Source: Bacteroides reticulotermitis JCM 10512 (GTDB lineage: Bacteria > Bacteroidota > Bacteroidia > Bacteroidales > Bacteroidaceae). Taken from it: DNA of 64,000 bases. Every line of letters begins with the position of its first letter. The first letter of the stretch is position 1. The notes under the pieces are model-generated. The model saw nothing but the letters and a program-made list of their open reading frames with translations, was not told the origin of the DNA and searched no databases. Location of the stretch: positions 39,329 to 103,328 of the forward strand of contig NZ_BAIV01000024.1 of assembly GCF_000517545.1 (NCBI RefSeq), read 5' to 3'. A program made the translations under genes and the position numbers. Positions 36,407 to 45,913 of the stretch are shown piece after piece.

Positions 36407-38176
36407 TTATTTGTAAATCGGGCCGTAAGTTGTGCAAGCACGATAGTCGGCTCCTTCTTTATCCATTCCGAAAGCGTTCCAAGTAGCAGGGCGGAAGATT
36501 TTTTCTTCTTCCACATTGTGCATACAAACCGGAATGCGGAGAATGGAGGCCATTGTTATCAGATCCGCTCCGATATGGCCGTAGCTGATTGCTCCATGAT
36601 TAGCGCCCCAGTTGTTCATCACAGCATAAACATCTTTGAAAGCGGATTTGTCATTTAAGCGAGGTACGAACCAGGTGGTCGGCCACGTGCGGTCGGTGCG
36701 TTCATCGAGTAATTTATGGATTTCGGATTCAATTTCCACAGTCCATCCTTCCGCTATTTGGAGTACAGGACCTAAACCTTTGACCAGATTCAGACGCATC
36801 ATCGTTACCGGCATACCACCTTTGCTAAGGAAGTTAGATGAGAAACCACCTCCACGGAAATAATCACGATTAGCCGGATACCAAGTTGTAGCTTCCAGAC
36901 AATCTTCTACTTCCTTTTCGTTTATTTCCCAGAAAGGTTTCATTATCGGTTGGTTATTTTGCGTTTGGCAACCAGTTCCATCCAAAGTTGTTGCACCTGA
37001 GTTGATAAGATGGATAATGCCGTTAGCAGCCTGTCCGGTTAATTTCTTGCCGGTAACACGTTCTACAGCTTCGGGACTCCAGTAAGTCCGTACGTCTGAG
37101 AATATTTGGGCTCTGTTTGTAAGCAAGTGCCCGAACAACATACTCACGCCATTGCACGCGTCGTTTTCGGTTGCCACTACGTAGGCTTCGCGAATCCCGT
37201 TCCAATCGAAAGATGTATTCAGCAAAGCTTCCGAGAAGTCGCCATTCGGATAGAAGTCTGTCCATTGGCGTTGCCCTTGGAAGCCGGCTGCGATGGCGTT
37301 GTGTCCTAAGGCTTCTTCTTTAAATCCCATTTCACGGAGTTTCGGATTCCCCTGCATCAGGTCGCGCATGATGATTGTCATTTTTACGACAAACTCCCAG
37401 TCTGCGTCCTTTGCCTCACGAGTCTTTGTTTTAGCGGGTTGATTGAAGTCGGTTCCCTCATTCTTCGTGCAATGTTTTTTTGTCCAAGCCATTGCTTTGG
37501 CATATTCTTCTTTATCGTAAATACCTTCGCTCATGCGGCGGATAATCTCTGTCGAGTCTACCGACTCGTTGCGCATGCCCAGATACTCCTGAAAGAAGTC
37601 GGGGTTGACAATCGAACCTGCAATACCCATCGATACGCTACCTATCGACAGATAAGATTTTCCTCTCATGGTTGCAACAGCTTGTGCGGAACGAGCAAAG
37701 CGAAGAAGCTTTTCGGCCACATCTGCAGGAATAGAGTTGTCGGCTAGATCTTGCACATCGCGACCGTAAATACCGAAAGCCGGCAATCCTTTTTGGGCAT
37801 GCCCGGCAAGAACAGCAGCCAGATAAACAGCTCCGGGACGTTCTGTGCCATTGAATCCCCAAACGGCTTTCGGATAGTGTGGGTTCATATCCATTGTTTC
37901 TGCTCCGTAGCACCAGCACGAGGTGACGGTAATTGTGGAACCTACGTTCTCGCGTTCGAACTTCTCAGCACAAGCGGCACTCTCGGGAACACGCCCGATT
38001 GTTGAATCCGCTATGACGCACTCAACCGGTGAGCCATCTCCATTTTTAAGATTAGAACTGATTAAGTTAGCAACGGCTTTTGCCAATGCCATTGTTTTTT
38101 CTTCTAGACTTTCACGAACGCCACCTTGACGGCCATCGATTGTAGGACGAATCCCGATTTTCGGATACTTTTTCAT
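36407..38176 (-). CDS. fucI: L-fucose isomerase
   Basis: A 589-aa enzyme converting L-fucose to L-fuculose with a Mn2+ cofactor. Recognised segments are KIGIRPTIDGRQGGVRESLEEKT at the start, CWCYGAETMDMNP, ERPGAVYLAAVLAGHAQKG, the acidic metal-site region VATENDACNGVSMLFGH and the C-terminal NWGANHGAISYGHIGADLITMASILRIPV. The length matches the family (about 590). It lies between the regulator fucR and fucP. No fuculokinase or aldolase gene follows here. Confidence 0.97.
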   Translation of the reverse strand: MKKYPKIGIRPTIDGRQGGVRESLEEKTMALAKAVANLISSNLKNGDGSPVECVIADSTIGRVPESAACAEKFERENVGSTITVTSCWCYGAETMDMNPHYPKAVWGFNGTERPGAVYLAAVLAGHAQKGLPAFGIYGRDVQDLADNSIPADVAEKLLRFARSAQAVATMRGKSYLSIGSVSMGIAGSIVNPDFFQEYLGMRNESVDSTEIIRRMSEGIYDKEEYAKAMAWTKKHCTKNEGTDFNQPAKTKTREAKDADWEFVVKMTIIMRDLMQGNPKLREMGFKEEALGHNAIAAGFQGQRQWTDFYPNGDFSEALLNTSFDWNGIREAYVVATENDACNGVSMLFGHLLTNRAQIFSDVRTYWSPEAVERVTGKKLTGQAANGIIHLINSGATTLDGTGCQTQNNQPIMKPFWEINEKEVEDCLEATTWYPANRDYFRGGGFSSNFLSKGGMPVTMMRLNLVKGLGPVLQIAEGWTVEIESEIHKLLDERTDRTWPTTWFVPRLNDKSAFKDVYAVMNNWGANHGAISYGHIGADLITMASILRIPVCMHNVEEEKIFRPATWNAFGMDKEGADYRACTTYGPIYK

Positions 38177-38265
38177 AATTGTTGTTTTTAAAGTTGTTTA
38201 TGTTTAAGTTGATTTCTCTTTGCTTTACTATGCTGAGCTGTGCTGATTTAAGGGCGTAGAAAAAG

Positions 38266-39243
38266 CTACAATGAGTTTCTCAAACGTACTTCGGTCGGTA
38301 AGTACTCCCGAACGGGCTTGCCGAATAAAACGAATTCGGCAGCACGGGCGCCTACTTTATCCCAATCAATGCTTAGCGAGGTTATTCCGTCATCAATAAC
38401 TTCATAAGATGGAATATCATTGTACGCCAATAGCCCGAAATCTTTGCCACACTTCAATCCTTGCGCACGTCCTTGCTTGATAATGTTTACTACATCTTGT
38501 TGCTTAATGACAATATACACATCGCCTCTTTCGATCGATTCGCCTACCTCTTCTTTTACTTCGTAAAGAAAGTGATTGTCTATGCAAAACTTATGGAAAT
38601 ACTCTTTCGTACTTTGCGGATGGTAGGACCCTTTGGGGAATATCATAACCAGGCGCTTGTATGTACGCAATTGTTCATCTAGCTGTGTCAATGCATCGTA
38701 GAATGATTGATCGAAGTCCTGACATAGATAAGAATATGAGGCTTTGTCGAATTTACCAAAGTCGAGTAAAAGAAGTTTGGAACTGTCAATACGTGAAAGG
38801 TTCCGGCTAAACTTCTCATTGTGGAAGTTCATCACGATGTATTTGTTATACCGTCCTATCGATTCGCGAATGATCGTATTAAAAAGTCGTTCGTTGTATT
38901 GATGGAACAAGAGGTCTACTTTATAGTTAATAGAAAGCCCTTTGATGAAACTGTTGTAAAGTGCATCTTTAAAGGGGGTGTATTCATCGAGTAGTAATAG
39001 TACATTGGTCAACTTGTTCGTCACATAATAGCCTTTACCGGGAGTAGAATCAATAAGTCCCCGTTTGCGTAAATCTAAGAAAGCTTTGAAAACCGTATCT
39101 CTCGAGACTGCATATTTGGCACTCAGCTGATTGATCGATGGAAGAGGATCTCCGGCTCTGTATTCATTCATGGAGATGGCTTGTCCCAATGTATCTGCCA
39201 ATTGCTTAACCTTAGTAGTTTGTTGTCCGAAAATTAACTTCAT
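38266..39243 (-). CDS. fucR: GntR-type regulator of fucose genes
   Basis: A 325-aa regulator. An N-terminal GntR winged helix (about residues 10-75: YRAGDPLPSINQLSAKYAVSRDTVFKAFLDLRKRGLID) is joined to a periplasmic-binding-protein-like sugar domain (TNVLLLLDEY... to ...GITSLSIDWDKVGARAAEFVL). This is the FucR architecture of Bacteroides. It is immediately upstream of fucI in the same direction, so it probably responds to L-fucose. Confidence 0.88.
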   Translation of the reverse strand: MKLIFGQQTTKVKQLADTLGQAISMNEYRAGDPLPSINQLSAKYAVSRDTVFKAFLDLRKRGLIDSTPGKGYYVTNKLTNVLLLLDEYTPFKDALYNSFIKGLSINYKVDLLFHQYNERLFNTIIRESIGRYNKYIVMNFHNEKFSRNLSRIDSSKLLLLDFGKFDKASYSYLCQDFDQSFYDALTQLDEQLRTYKRLVMIFPKGSYHPQSTKEYFHKFCIDNHFLYEVKEEVGESIERGDVYIVIKQQDVVNIIKQGRAQGLKCGKDFGLLAYNDIPSYEVIDDGITSLSIDWDKVGARAAEFVLFGKPVREYLPTEVRLRNSL

Positions 39244-39309
39244 GCTTTTCCTGTTTTTCTTAGATAATGTGCAGCCGGTAACTGTGCTGAACTATTCTGG
39301 TGTAAAGAA

Positions 39310-39343
39310 GGGTAATTAATTTGGAATTAAGTAGTTATTACCC
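39310..39343. promoter_or_regulatory. Inverted repeat upstream of fucR
   Basis: GGGTAAT and ATTACCC, 20 bp apart, lie about 70-100 bp upstream of the regulator's start codon. This could be a regulator binding site. The assignment is weak because only one such site is seen. Confidence 0.3.
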
Positions 39344-39477
39344 TATGTTTTAGAACATCTTCTGCATAATTATCTGGAATTACCGTTCCAATCTCAATCT
39401 TTGGCATGCAAACAGGAGGCCGTATACACTACTGAACGGCTTATTAAAGATACGTACGATATGCACGTGTCTTCCGG

Positions 39478-41529
39478 TTATTTGTCAAGGGACTGAGCAA
39501 ATACATATTGTGCCCGTACAGAGCGTTTACCCGGTAGGCGTTTCTTAAAGATGTTTTGCAAGTTCTCGTCTACAAAACAAGCTTTCTGGTTGTCGGACAA
39601 TTGTATGTTGAGCATATTGATCAGACTACGGCGTAGATCGGGATCGAGTATCGGAGTCACAGCTTCGATGCGACGATAGAGGTTGCGACGCATCCAATCC
39701 GGTGACCCGAGGAAGAGTTTCGGCTTGCCGTTATTGCCGAAGTAGCAGATACGGGCATGCTCCAGGAAACTATCCACAATGCGGGTGACACGAATGTTGC
39801 GACTGTAAGGCTGATTGGGTATCAGGCAACAGATTCCACGAACAATCAGGTCGATCTGTACACCGTGTTCAGAAGCCTCGTAGAGCCGGTTGATCATGGC
39901 GGGGTCTTGCAAGGCGTTCATCTTTAGAATGATTCGTCCCTCTTTTCCCTGATCAGCCAGTTCTATTTCGTGATCGATCAGTAGGTTTAGTTTTGTGATT
40001 AGGTTGAAACGAGCCACAAGTAGCTTCTTAAAAGTCGGCTTTCCTTTACCCTGTAAGGTTCGGAATAGATTATGAAGATCGTTTACGATGTCTTTGTGAC
40101 AGGTGAAAAGTCCACAATCCGCATATTGCGTGGCTGTCTTTTCGTTGAAATTACCGGTGCTGATGTAAGCGAAGCTGGGAGCTCTCTTACCGTTTGTTCC
40201 CCGACGCCGAACAAGAGCCACCTTGGCGTGTACTTTCAGTCCCGGAATGCTGTAGATAATCTTAATTCCGGCGGCCTGCATCATTTCGGCGGTAGAGAGA
40301 TTGTTCTCTTCATCAAACCGTGCTTTCAGTTCAACGAAAACCGTCACCTTTTTGCCGTTCTGAGCAGCCGCTATCAAAGTATTGATTACTGCCGAATTCT
40401 CTGCAACACGGTATTGAGTCAGCATGATTTCACGAGTCGAAGGGTCATGCACAGCTTCATAGAGGAAATGAATGAAGTGTTCGAAAGAGTGATATGGATA
40501 GTATAGAAGCAGATCTTTTCGAATCACGTACGAAAAAATAGATTCTTTTTCATCCAGACAACTCAGCTTTATCGGTTTCGGCTTTTCAATCATGCGAAGT
40601 TTCTTGTTCGGATTGGGTAGCCGGATTAAATCTTCCAGGTTGAGGTGATGATCGCCGAGTATTATCTCTTCCCGTTCTATTTTGAAAGCATCTATGAGGA
40701 AGTCGAGGAAATCTTGTGGCATAGCTCGGTCATGTACAAAACGACAGACAGCTCCTATCTTGCGCTTTTTCACCTTTTGCTTCACCTGTTCCACCAAATC
40801 CGCACTATTAGCGGTATCTTCAATTAGAATATCAGCATCCCGCGAGATCTTAATGCTGTAACTCGATTCGACTTCGTATCCCGGGAAGATAAGACTGAGA
40901 TTTGCTTTGATAATATCTTCGAGATACATCAGGTAGTAATTGTCTCCGTGAGGCGGCAGGTTGATGAAACGAGGGAGTTTTGCGTAAGGTTGCTTCATCA
41001 CAAAATACGAAGGAACTCTCTTCGCGTCACCTTTCAGGTAGACACGTATGGCCAGATAGAGGCGATTGTCTCGCAGGAACGAGATAATCCGGTCTTTGGC
41101 CACGGGAACAGGTTGGAGGTAAGGAAAGATCTCCTCCTTGAAGAATTTCTTGATGAACGATCGGTGGAACGGTTCTACATATTGGCTCTGGTAGAATATG
41201 ATATGATTCTTACGGAGAGCAGGTATAATCTTTTCTTCGTATATACGTACGCGATCACTTAATTGGCGGGTTACTTCTTGATTTATATCCTCCACCAATC
41301 GACGGGCGGAGGATACACTCTCTTCATCACTTCGGGTCACTCCCGATGCTACGGCTTTGTGATCGGCTACCCGAACTTTGTAAAATTCCTCCAGGTTTGA
41401 AGAGTAGATAGCGATGAAATTGATACGCTCATACAGGGGGAGGCGTTCATCTAACGCCTCTAAAAGCACTCGGTAATTGAATGAGAGCCAACTGATATCC
41501 CTTTTGAAATAATCATATTTGTGTTCCAT
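39478..41529 (-). CDS. ppk1: Polyphosphate kinase 1
   Basis: A 683-aa enzyme that makes long-chain polyphosphate from ATP. It begins KYDYFKRDISWLSFNYRVL and has the two HKD/phospholipase-D-like catalytic segments: KVHAKVALVRRR with STGNFNEKTATQYADCGLF, and later LEHARICYFGNNGKPKLFLGSPDWMRRNLYRRIEA. The catalytic histidines are His in VHAK and His in EHAR. The ATG at 41529 is used. It is divergent from a phosphoesterase gene. Confidence 0.96.
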   Translation of the reverse strand: MEHKYDYFKRDISWLSFNYRVLLEALDERLPLYERINFIAIYSSNLEEFYKVRVADHKAVASGVTRSDEESVSSARRLVEDINQEVTRQLSDRVRIYEEKIIPALRKNHIIFYQSQYVEPFHRSFIKKFFKEEIFPYLQPVPVAKDRIISFLRDNRLYLAIRVYLKGDAKRVPSYFVMKQPYAKLPRFINLPPHGDNYYLMYLEDIIKANLSLIFPGYEVESSYSIKISRDADILIEDTANSADLVEQVKQKVKKRKIGAVCRFVHDRAMPQDFLDFLIDAFKIEREEIILGDHHLNLEDLIRLPNPNKKLRMIEKPKPIKLSCLDEKESIFSYVIRKDLLLYYPYHSFEHFIHFLYEAVHDPSTREIMLTQYRVAENSAVINTLIAAAQNGKKVTVFVELKARFDEENNLSTAEMMQAAGIKIIYSIPGLKVHAKVALVRRRGTNGKRAPSFAYISTGNFNEKTATQYADCGLFTCHKDIVNDLHNLFRTLQGKGKPTFKKLLVARFNLITKLNLLIDHEIELADQGKEGRIILKMNALQDPAMINRLYEASEHGVQIDLIVRGICCLIPNQPYSRNIRVTRIVDSFLEHARICYFGNNGKPKLFLGSPDWMRRNLYRRIEAVTPILDPDLRRSLINMLNIQLSDNQKACFVDENLQNIFKKRLPGKRSVRAQYVFAQSLDK

Positions 41530-41582
41530 GCACGCCAAGATTTCCCCAAATATAGTACCTTTGCAGGATTAAGCAAAAAAAA

Positions 41583-42073
41583 ATGATAAGAATCGGATTA
41601 TTATCGGATACACATAGCTTCTGGGATGAGAAATACCTGACGTATTTTGAGCCTTGTGATGAGATTTGGCATGCCGGAGATATTGGCTCGGTCGAGGTTG
41701 CTCAGAAGTTGGCGGATTTTCGCACATTGCGTGCGGTCTATGGCAATATCGACGGACAGGAAATACGAAAAATGTACCTCAGGTCAATCGGTTCACCGTC
41801 GAAGGGGCCGAAGTGCTGATCAAGCATATCGGGGGATATCCCGGGAGGTATGATCCATCCATCGTGGGCAGCCTGATGGCCCGTCCGCCAAAGCTATTTA
41901 TCAGCGGGCACTCCCATATCTTGAAGGTGAAGTTCGACAAGACGCTGGGGATGTTGCATATCAATCCCGGAGCAGCAGGAATGTCCGGTTTCCACAAAGT
42001 GCGGACGCTGGTTCGGTTTGTGATCGATCAGGGAGAATTTAAAGATTTGGAAGTGATCGAATTGGCCGACTAA
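41583..42073 (+). CDS. YfcE/MJ0936-type metallophosphodiesterase (one frame break)
   Basis: A metallophosphoesterase of about 163 aa. Metal-ligand motifs are LLSDTHSFWD, HAGDIGS, YGNIDG and FISGHSHILK, followed by the family's C-terminal LHINPGAAGMSGFHKVRT. The frame breaks near 41779; one extra C gives KMYPQVNRFTVEGAEVLIKHIGGYPGRY, joining both halves. A TACCTTTGC promoter box at 41561 precedes the start. It is likely a cytosolic phosphodiesterase; the substrate is unknown. Confidence 0.88.
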
Positions 42074-42094
42074 CGATCTTATAAACTATACTTA

Positions 42095-42622
42095 ATGATC
42101 CTAACACGAATAACAGATAGTAAACACGCGGATGTGGAGGCACTTGTGACATTGCACAGAGCCGAGTTCTCCGAGTATGAGCGTTTTCAACATAGGCGTC
42201 TTCTGTACAACCTGATTGATGGAGCGCAGAATATGTATTTTCATTCGGTCTTTGAAGGTGATAAACTGGCCGGCTTCTTTATTTACTGGGATCTTGACGA
42301 TGCTTACTATATTCATTTTATCGCGATCTTTCCCGAGATGCGGAATCACAAGATCGGCCAGAAGATACTTGACTGGGTAGCCGGTAACCTCCATAAACCG
42401 GTCTTTCTGGAGGTAGATATCCCCTTTGACGAGATAACCCAAAGAAGACTCGGTTTTTATAAACGCAATGGATTTGCGGAGATAGCGAATGACCCGCATA
42501 CACTGTCCAGTGTCCGGATGGGGGAACATCCTCTTTGGCTAATGTCCACCGTGCCTGTTGATAATCTCGAAAGCTACCTTATCAAAATCAGAGATATAGT
42601 CTATTACGGAACCGGTGTGTGA
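42095..42622 (+). CDS. GNAT-family N-acetyltransferase
   Basis: A 175-aa acetyltransferase. The GNAT core has the beta4-alpha3 region YYIHFIAIFPEMRNHKIGQKILDW, with the RNHKIG acetyl-CoA pyrophosphate loop, and a C-terminal QRRLGFYKRNGFAE. It starts 21 bp after the phosphodiesterase gene. The acceptor substrate is unknown. Confidence 0.8.
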   Translation: MILTRITDSKHADVEALVTLHRAEFSEYERFQHRRLLYNLIDGAQNMYFHSVFEGDKLAGFFIYWDLDDAYYIHFIAIFPEMRNHKIGQKILDWVAGNLHKPVFLEVDIPFDEITQRRLGFYKRNGFAEIANDPHTLSSVRMGEHPLWLMSTVPVDNLESYLIKIRDIVYYGTGV

Positions 42623-42881
42623 TTGCACCTATGGGATGGGGCGTAGGAGCAGGGAATATGCTGGGGACAGCTTGATTCATCTGTCAGACCCCTTTCTTGC
42701 TCTGTGTATAAAGGCTCTGGACGGAAAGCAGATAAGTCGGTTGCTTTCTGAAATATATTGGAAAACGAGTCGGAAAAATGGTAAATTCTTGCTTCTTGGG
42801 AGTGACTAAAAGGGGCATTTATTTTGCCACGTCAAAATTCTTTCCGAAATTTGCACGTATAATGACTAATGCAACGAAATC

Positions 42882-43748
42882 ATGAAAGGAATTATTTTAG
42901 CTGGCGGTAGTGCTACTCGCCTTTATCCGCTATCAAAAGCTATATCCAAGCAGATTATGCCGGTATATGATAAACCTATGATTTACTATCCGTTGTCTAC
43001 GCTTATGTTAGCGGGAATACGTGAGGTACTGATAATCTCCACGCCCCGTGATCTGCCGATGTTTCGCGAACTGCTCGGTACGGGTGAAGAGCTAGGCATG
43101 TCTTTCTCTTATAAGATTCAAGAACAGCCCAACGGCTTGGCACAAGCGTTTGTATTGGGTGCTGACTTTCTGAATGGAGAGCCGGGCTGTCTCATTCTGG
43201 GAGACAACATGTTCTACGGACAAGGTTTTTCAGCTATGCTTCGACGTGCGGCAAATTTGGAGAAAGGCGCTTGCATTTTTGGCTATTATGTGAAAGATCC
43301 CCGTGCCTATGGAGTCGTAGAGTTTGACGAAGAGGGAAAAGTTATTTCTCTGGAAGAAAAACCCATTAAACCCAAAAGCAACTATGCCGTACCCGGTTTG
43401 TACTTCTATGATGCTACGGTGACAGCCAAAGCAGCATCTTTACAGCCTTCGGTACGTGGAGAATATGAAATAACCGATCTCAATCGACTCTATCTGGACG
43501 AAGGTACGTTGCAAGTCGAACTCTTCGGACGTGGTTTTGCCTGGCTCGATACGGGCAATTGCGACAGCCTGCTTGAAGCGTCTAACTTCGTAGCTACCAT
43601 TCAGAACCGGCAAGGGTTTTATGTGAGCTGCATTGAAGAGATCGCATGGCGTCAGGGGTGGATTACTTCCCAACAACTACTCTGTTTAGGCGAGCAACTG
43701 GGGAAGACCGAATACGGTAAGTATCTCATTGAACTGTCCAAAGCATAG
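42882..43748 (+). CDS. rfbA: Glucose-1-phosphate thymidylyltransferase
   Basis: A 288-aa RmlA that joins glucose-1-phosphate to dTTP to give dTDP-glucose. The nucleotide-binding N-terminus is GGSATRLYPLSKAISKQIMP, with ILGDNMFYGQGF for the metal site and EKPIKPKSNYAVPGLYFYD for sugar binding. The promoter is a TTTTG followed 19 nt later by GAAATTTGC upstream of the ATG. It is first of the rmlA-rmlB pair; rmlC and rmlD are not adjacent. Confidence 0.96.
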   Translation: MKGIILAGGSATRLYPLSKAISKQIMPVYDKPMIYYPLSTLMLAGIREVLIISTPRDLPMFRELLGTGEELGMSFSYKIQEQPNGLAQAFVLGADFLNGEPGCLILGDNMFYGQGFSAMLRRAANLEKGACIFGYYVKDPRAYGVVEFDEEGKVISLEEKPIKPKSNYAVPGLYFYDATVTAKAASLQPSVRGEYEITDLNRLYLDEGTLQVELFGRGFAWLDTGNCDSLLEASNFVATIQNRQGFYVSCIEEIAWRQGWITSQQLLCLGEQLGKTEYGKYLIELSKA

Positions 43749-43780
43749 CAATCCTAGATTAATAATAATAATAACTGAAT

Positions 43781-44917
43781 ATGAAAACTTATCTCGTAAC
43801 CGGTGCAGCCGGCTTTATCGGTGCTAATTACATTAAATATATCTTAGCTCAACAAAATGATGTGCGAGTTGTGATATTGGATGCTTTGACTTATGCCGGC
43901 GATTTGGGAACAGTAGCGAAAGACATTGATAACGAGCGTTGCTTCTTTATTAAAGGTAATATTTGTGATCGCGAACAGGTAGACCGGTTATTTGCTGAAT
44001 ACCGTTTTGATTATGTTGTGAACTTCGCTGCCGAAAGCCATGTGGATCGGAGTATCGAAGATCCGCAACTCTTTCTGACAACTAATATTCTGGGAACTCA
44101 GAACCTGCTTGATGCTGCGCGTCGTGCCTGGGTAATGGGAAAGGACGAACAAGGTTATCCTACTTGGCGTAAAGGCGTACGTTACCATCAGGTTTCTACT
44201 GACGAAGTATACGGATCGTTGGGAGCTACCGGCTATTTCACCGAGACGACTCCACTTTGTCCGCATAGCCCGTACAGTGCTTCCAAAGCAAGTGCGGATA
44301 TGGTTGTGATGGCTTATCACGATACGTATAAAATGCCGGTTACCATCACAAGATGCTCCAACAACTATGGCCCTTATCACTTCCCCGAGAAACTGATTCC
44401 GTTGATTATCAAAAACATTCTCGAAGGCAAACATCTGCCTGTATATGGTGACGGAAGCAATGTACGCGACTGGCTTTATGTGGAAGACCATTGCAAAGCA
44501 ATCGACTTGGTTGTACGCGAAGGACAAGACGGTGAAGTCTACAATGTGGGCGGACATAATGAGAAAACAAACCTCGAGATTGTCAAGCTTACCATCGCAA
44601 CTATTCGTCGCTTGATGGAAGAGCGTCCGGCTTACCGACAGATGCTCAAGAAGAAAGTGAAAGATGAAAATGGCGAAATAGCCATTGACTGGATCAATGA
44701 AGACCTGATCTCTTTTGTGAAGGACCGCTTGGGACATGACCAACGTTATGCCATCGATCCTACGAAGATATCCGACGCCCTAGGATGGTATCCTGAAACG
44801 AAGTTTGAAGTCGGTATTGTGAAGACCATCGAATGGTACCTCGACAATCAGGCATGGGTGGAAGAAGTCACTAGCGGTGATTACCAGGGATACTACGAGA
44901 AGATGTATAACAAATAA
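43781..44917 (+). CDS. rfbB: dTDP-glucose 4,6-dehydratase
   Basis: A 378-aa extended SDR enzyme. The Rossmann motif is GAAGFIGANYIKY, the TDEVYG segment holds the catalytic Asp-Glu pair, and the YxxxK pair is in YSASKASADM. It makes dTDP-4-keto-6-deoxyglucose for O-antigen or capsule sugars. It lies 32 bp after rfbA. An insertion of about 25 residues (REQ... AWVMGKDEQGYPTWRKG) is typical of Bacteroidetes RmlB. Its stop is only 5 bp from the convergent menA stop. Confidence 0.96.
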   Translation: MKTYLVTGAAGFIGANYIKYILAQQNDVRVVILDALTYAGDLGTVAKDIDNERCFFIKGNICDREQVDRLFAEYRFDYVVNFAAESHVDRSIEDPQLFLTTNILGTQNLLDAARRAWVMGKDEQGYPTWRKGVRYHQVSTDEVYGSLGATGYFTETTPLCPHSPYSASKASADMVVMAYHDTYKMPVTITRCSNNYGPYHFPEKLIPLIIKNILEGKHLPVYGDGSNVRDWLYVEDHCKAIDLVVREGQDGEVYNVGGHNEKTNLEIVKLTIATIRRLMEERPAYRQMLKKKVKDENGEIAIDWINEDLISFVKDRLGHDQRYAIDPTKISDALGWYPETKFEVGIVKTIEWYLDNQAWVEEVTSGDYQGYYEKMYNK

Positions 44918-44922
44918 GATCG

Positions 44923-45822
44923 TCAGCAAGCGGAAAGAATCATTCCGATTGATAATAAGACACCAAATAGCAGCATATTACGCGAAGTCTCGCCTAGTAT
45001 GCTGTTTAATTTTTTACCACTGTGTATCTTAACCATCCGTTGCCAGGTACGCACGTGCATTATCACGTACAACTGTGGCAGAAGAGCCGCGAATAAGTGC
45101 CCTTCGATGGCGAACCAGAGGCATAACCAAGCGGCAAACAAACCGAGAAGAAGATAAAAACGCTGTCCGAATTTCTCTCCGAATCGAACCACAAGTGTAC
45201 GTTTGCCACTGCGAGCATCTGCTTCCCGGTCCCGGTAGTTGTTGACCACCAGCAACGTATCAATTAAGATTCCGCAAATCAGCGAAGCAATGGTCACATC
45301 GGCAGTCCACGTTAACGCCTGCACGTAGTAAGTACCTCCCACCGGTACAAAGCCGAAGAAGACAATAACCAGCGCATCCCCCCAACCGTTGTATGATAAT
45401 GGATAAGGCCCCGTTGTATAAAGGAAGGCGAATAGCACACACACCAAGCCGACCAGAATGAGTTGCCAGCCTGCATAGAATAGGAGTGTGGAGCCGATGA
45501 GGCAAGCCAATGCGATGGTGGCGAAGATACCTTTACGCATGGCCTGTGGAGATATCCACCCTTGGGCACATGCTCGTTCGGGGCCGAGGCGATCTTCCCG
45601 GTCGGTTCCTTTCAGGTAATCGAATAAATCATTGATAAAGTTGGCGGCAATCTGCATGAGTCCGGCGAATAGGGCACATACCAAAGCGGGAAGCCATTGG
45701 AAGTGTCCGTCCATCGTAGCCAGAGCTGTTCCTATGAGCACCGGTGTAATTGCTCCTGTCAATGTTTTGGGTCGTGCTGCCAATAGCCATGCACGTAGCG
45801 AGTTGCGCTTAACTTCTTCCAT
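44923..45822 (-). CDS. menA: 1,4-dihydroxy-2-naphthoate polyprenyltransferase
   Basis: A 299-aa UbiA-superfamily membrane enzyme in menaquinone synthesis that prenylates DHNA. The aspartate-rich motifs are NFINDLFDYLKGTDREDR and NNYRDREADARSGKRTL. Eight or nine hydrophobic segments follow. It is divergent from a phosphoesterase gene, sharing a short region with paired -7 boxes. Confidence 0.93.
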   Translation of the reverse strand: MEEVKRNSLRAWLLAARPKTLTGAITPVLIGTALATMDGHFQWLPALVCALFAGLMQIAANFINDLFDYLKGTDREDRLGPERACAQGWISPQAMRKGIFATIALACLIGSTLLFYAGWQLILVGLVCVLFAFLYTTGPYPLSYNGWGDALVIVFFGFVPVGGTYYVQALTWTADVTIASLICGILIDTLLVVNNYRDREADARSGKRTLVVRFGEKFGQRFYLLLGLFAAWLCLWFAIEGHLFAALLPQLYVIMHVRTWQRMVKIHSGKKLNSILGETSRNMLLFGVLLSIGMILSAC

Positions 45823-45859
45823 CTTCTTTTAAAAAAAACTAAATGTTATAACGGGTTTT

Positions 45860-45899
45860 GTTAGGCAAAGATAGTTGAAATTTTGTATCTTTGTCTAAC
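45860..45899. promoter_or_regulatory. Divergent promoter with inverted repeat (menA / phosphoesterase)
   Basis: Two -7 boxes face away from each other: TATCTTTGT (+ strand, 45886) and TATCTTTGC (- strand, 45874 to 45866). They form the arms of an inverted repeat GTTAGGCAAAGATA / TATCTTTGTCTAAC with one mismatch. The rightward start is about 20 bp before its ATG. Confidence 0.6.
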
Positions 45900-45913
45900 A
45901 AATATTAGAGAAT

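Noticed and set aside
42615..42809. A 64-aa frame after the GNAT gene.
   Set aside because: Composition is not coding-like, it overlaps the GNAT stop, and no promoter or family match is seen.
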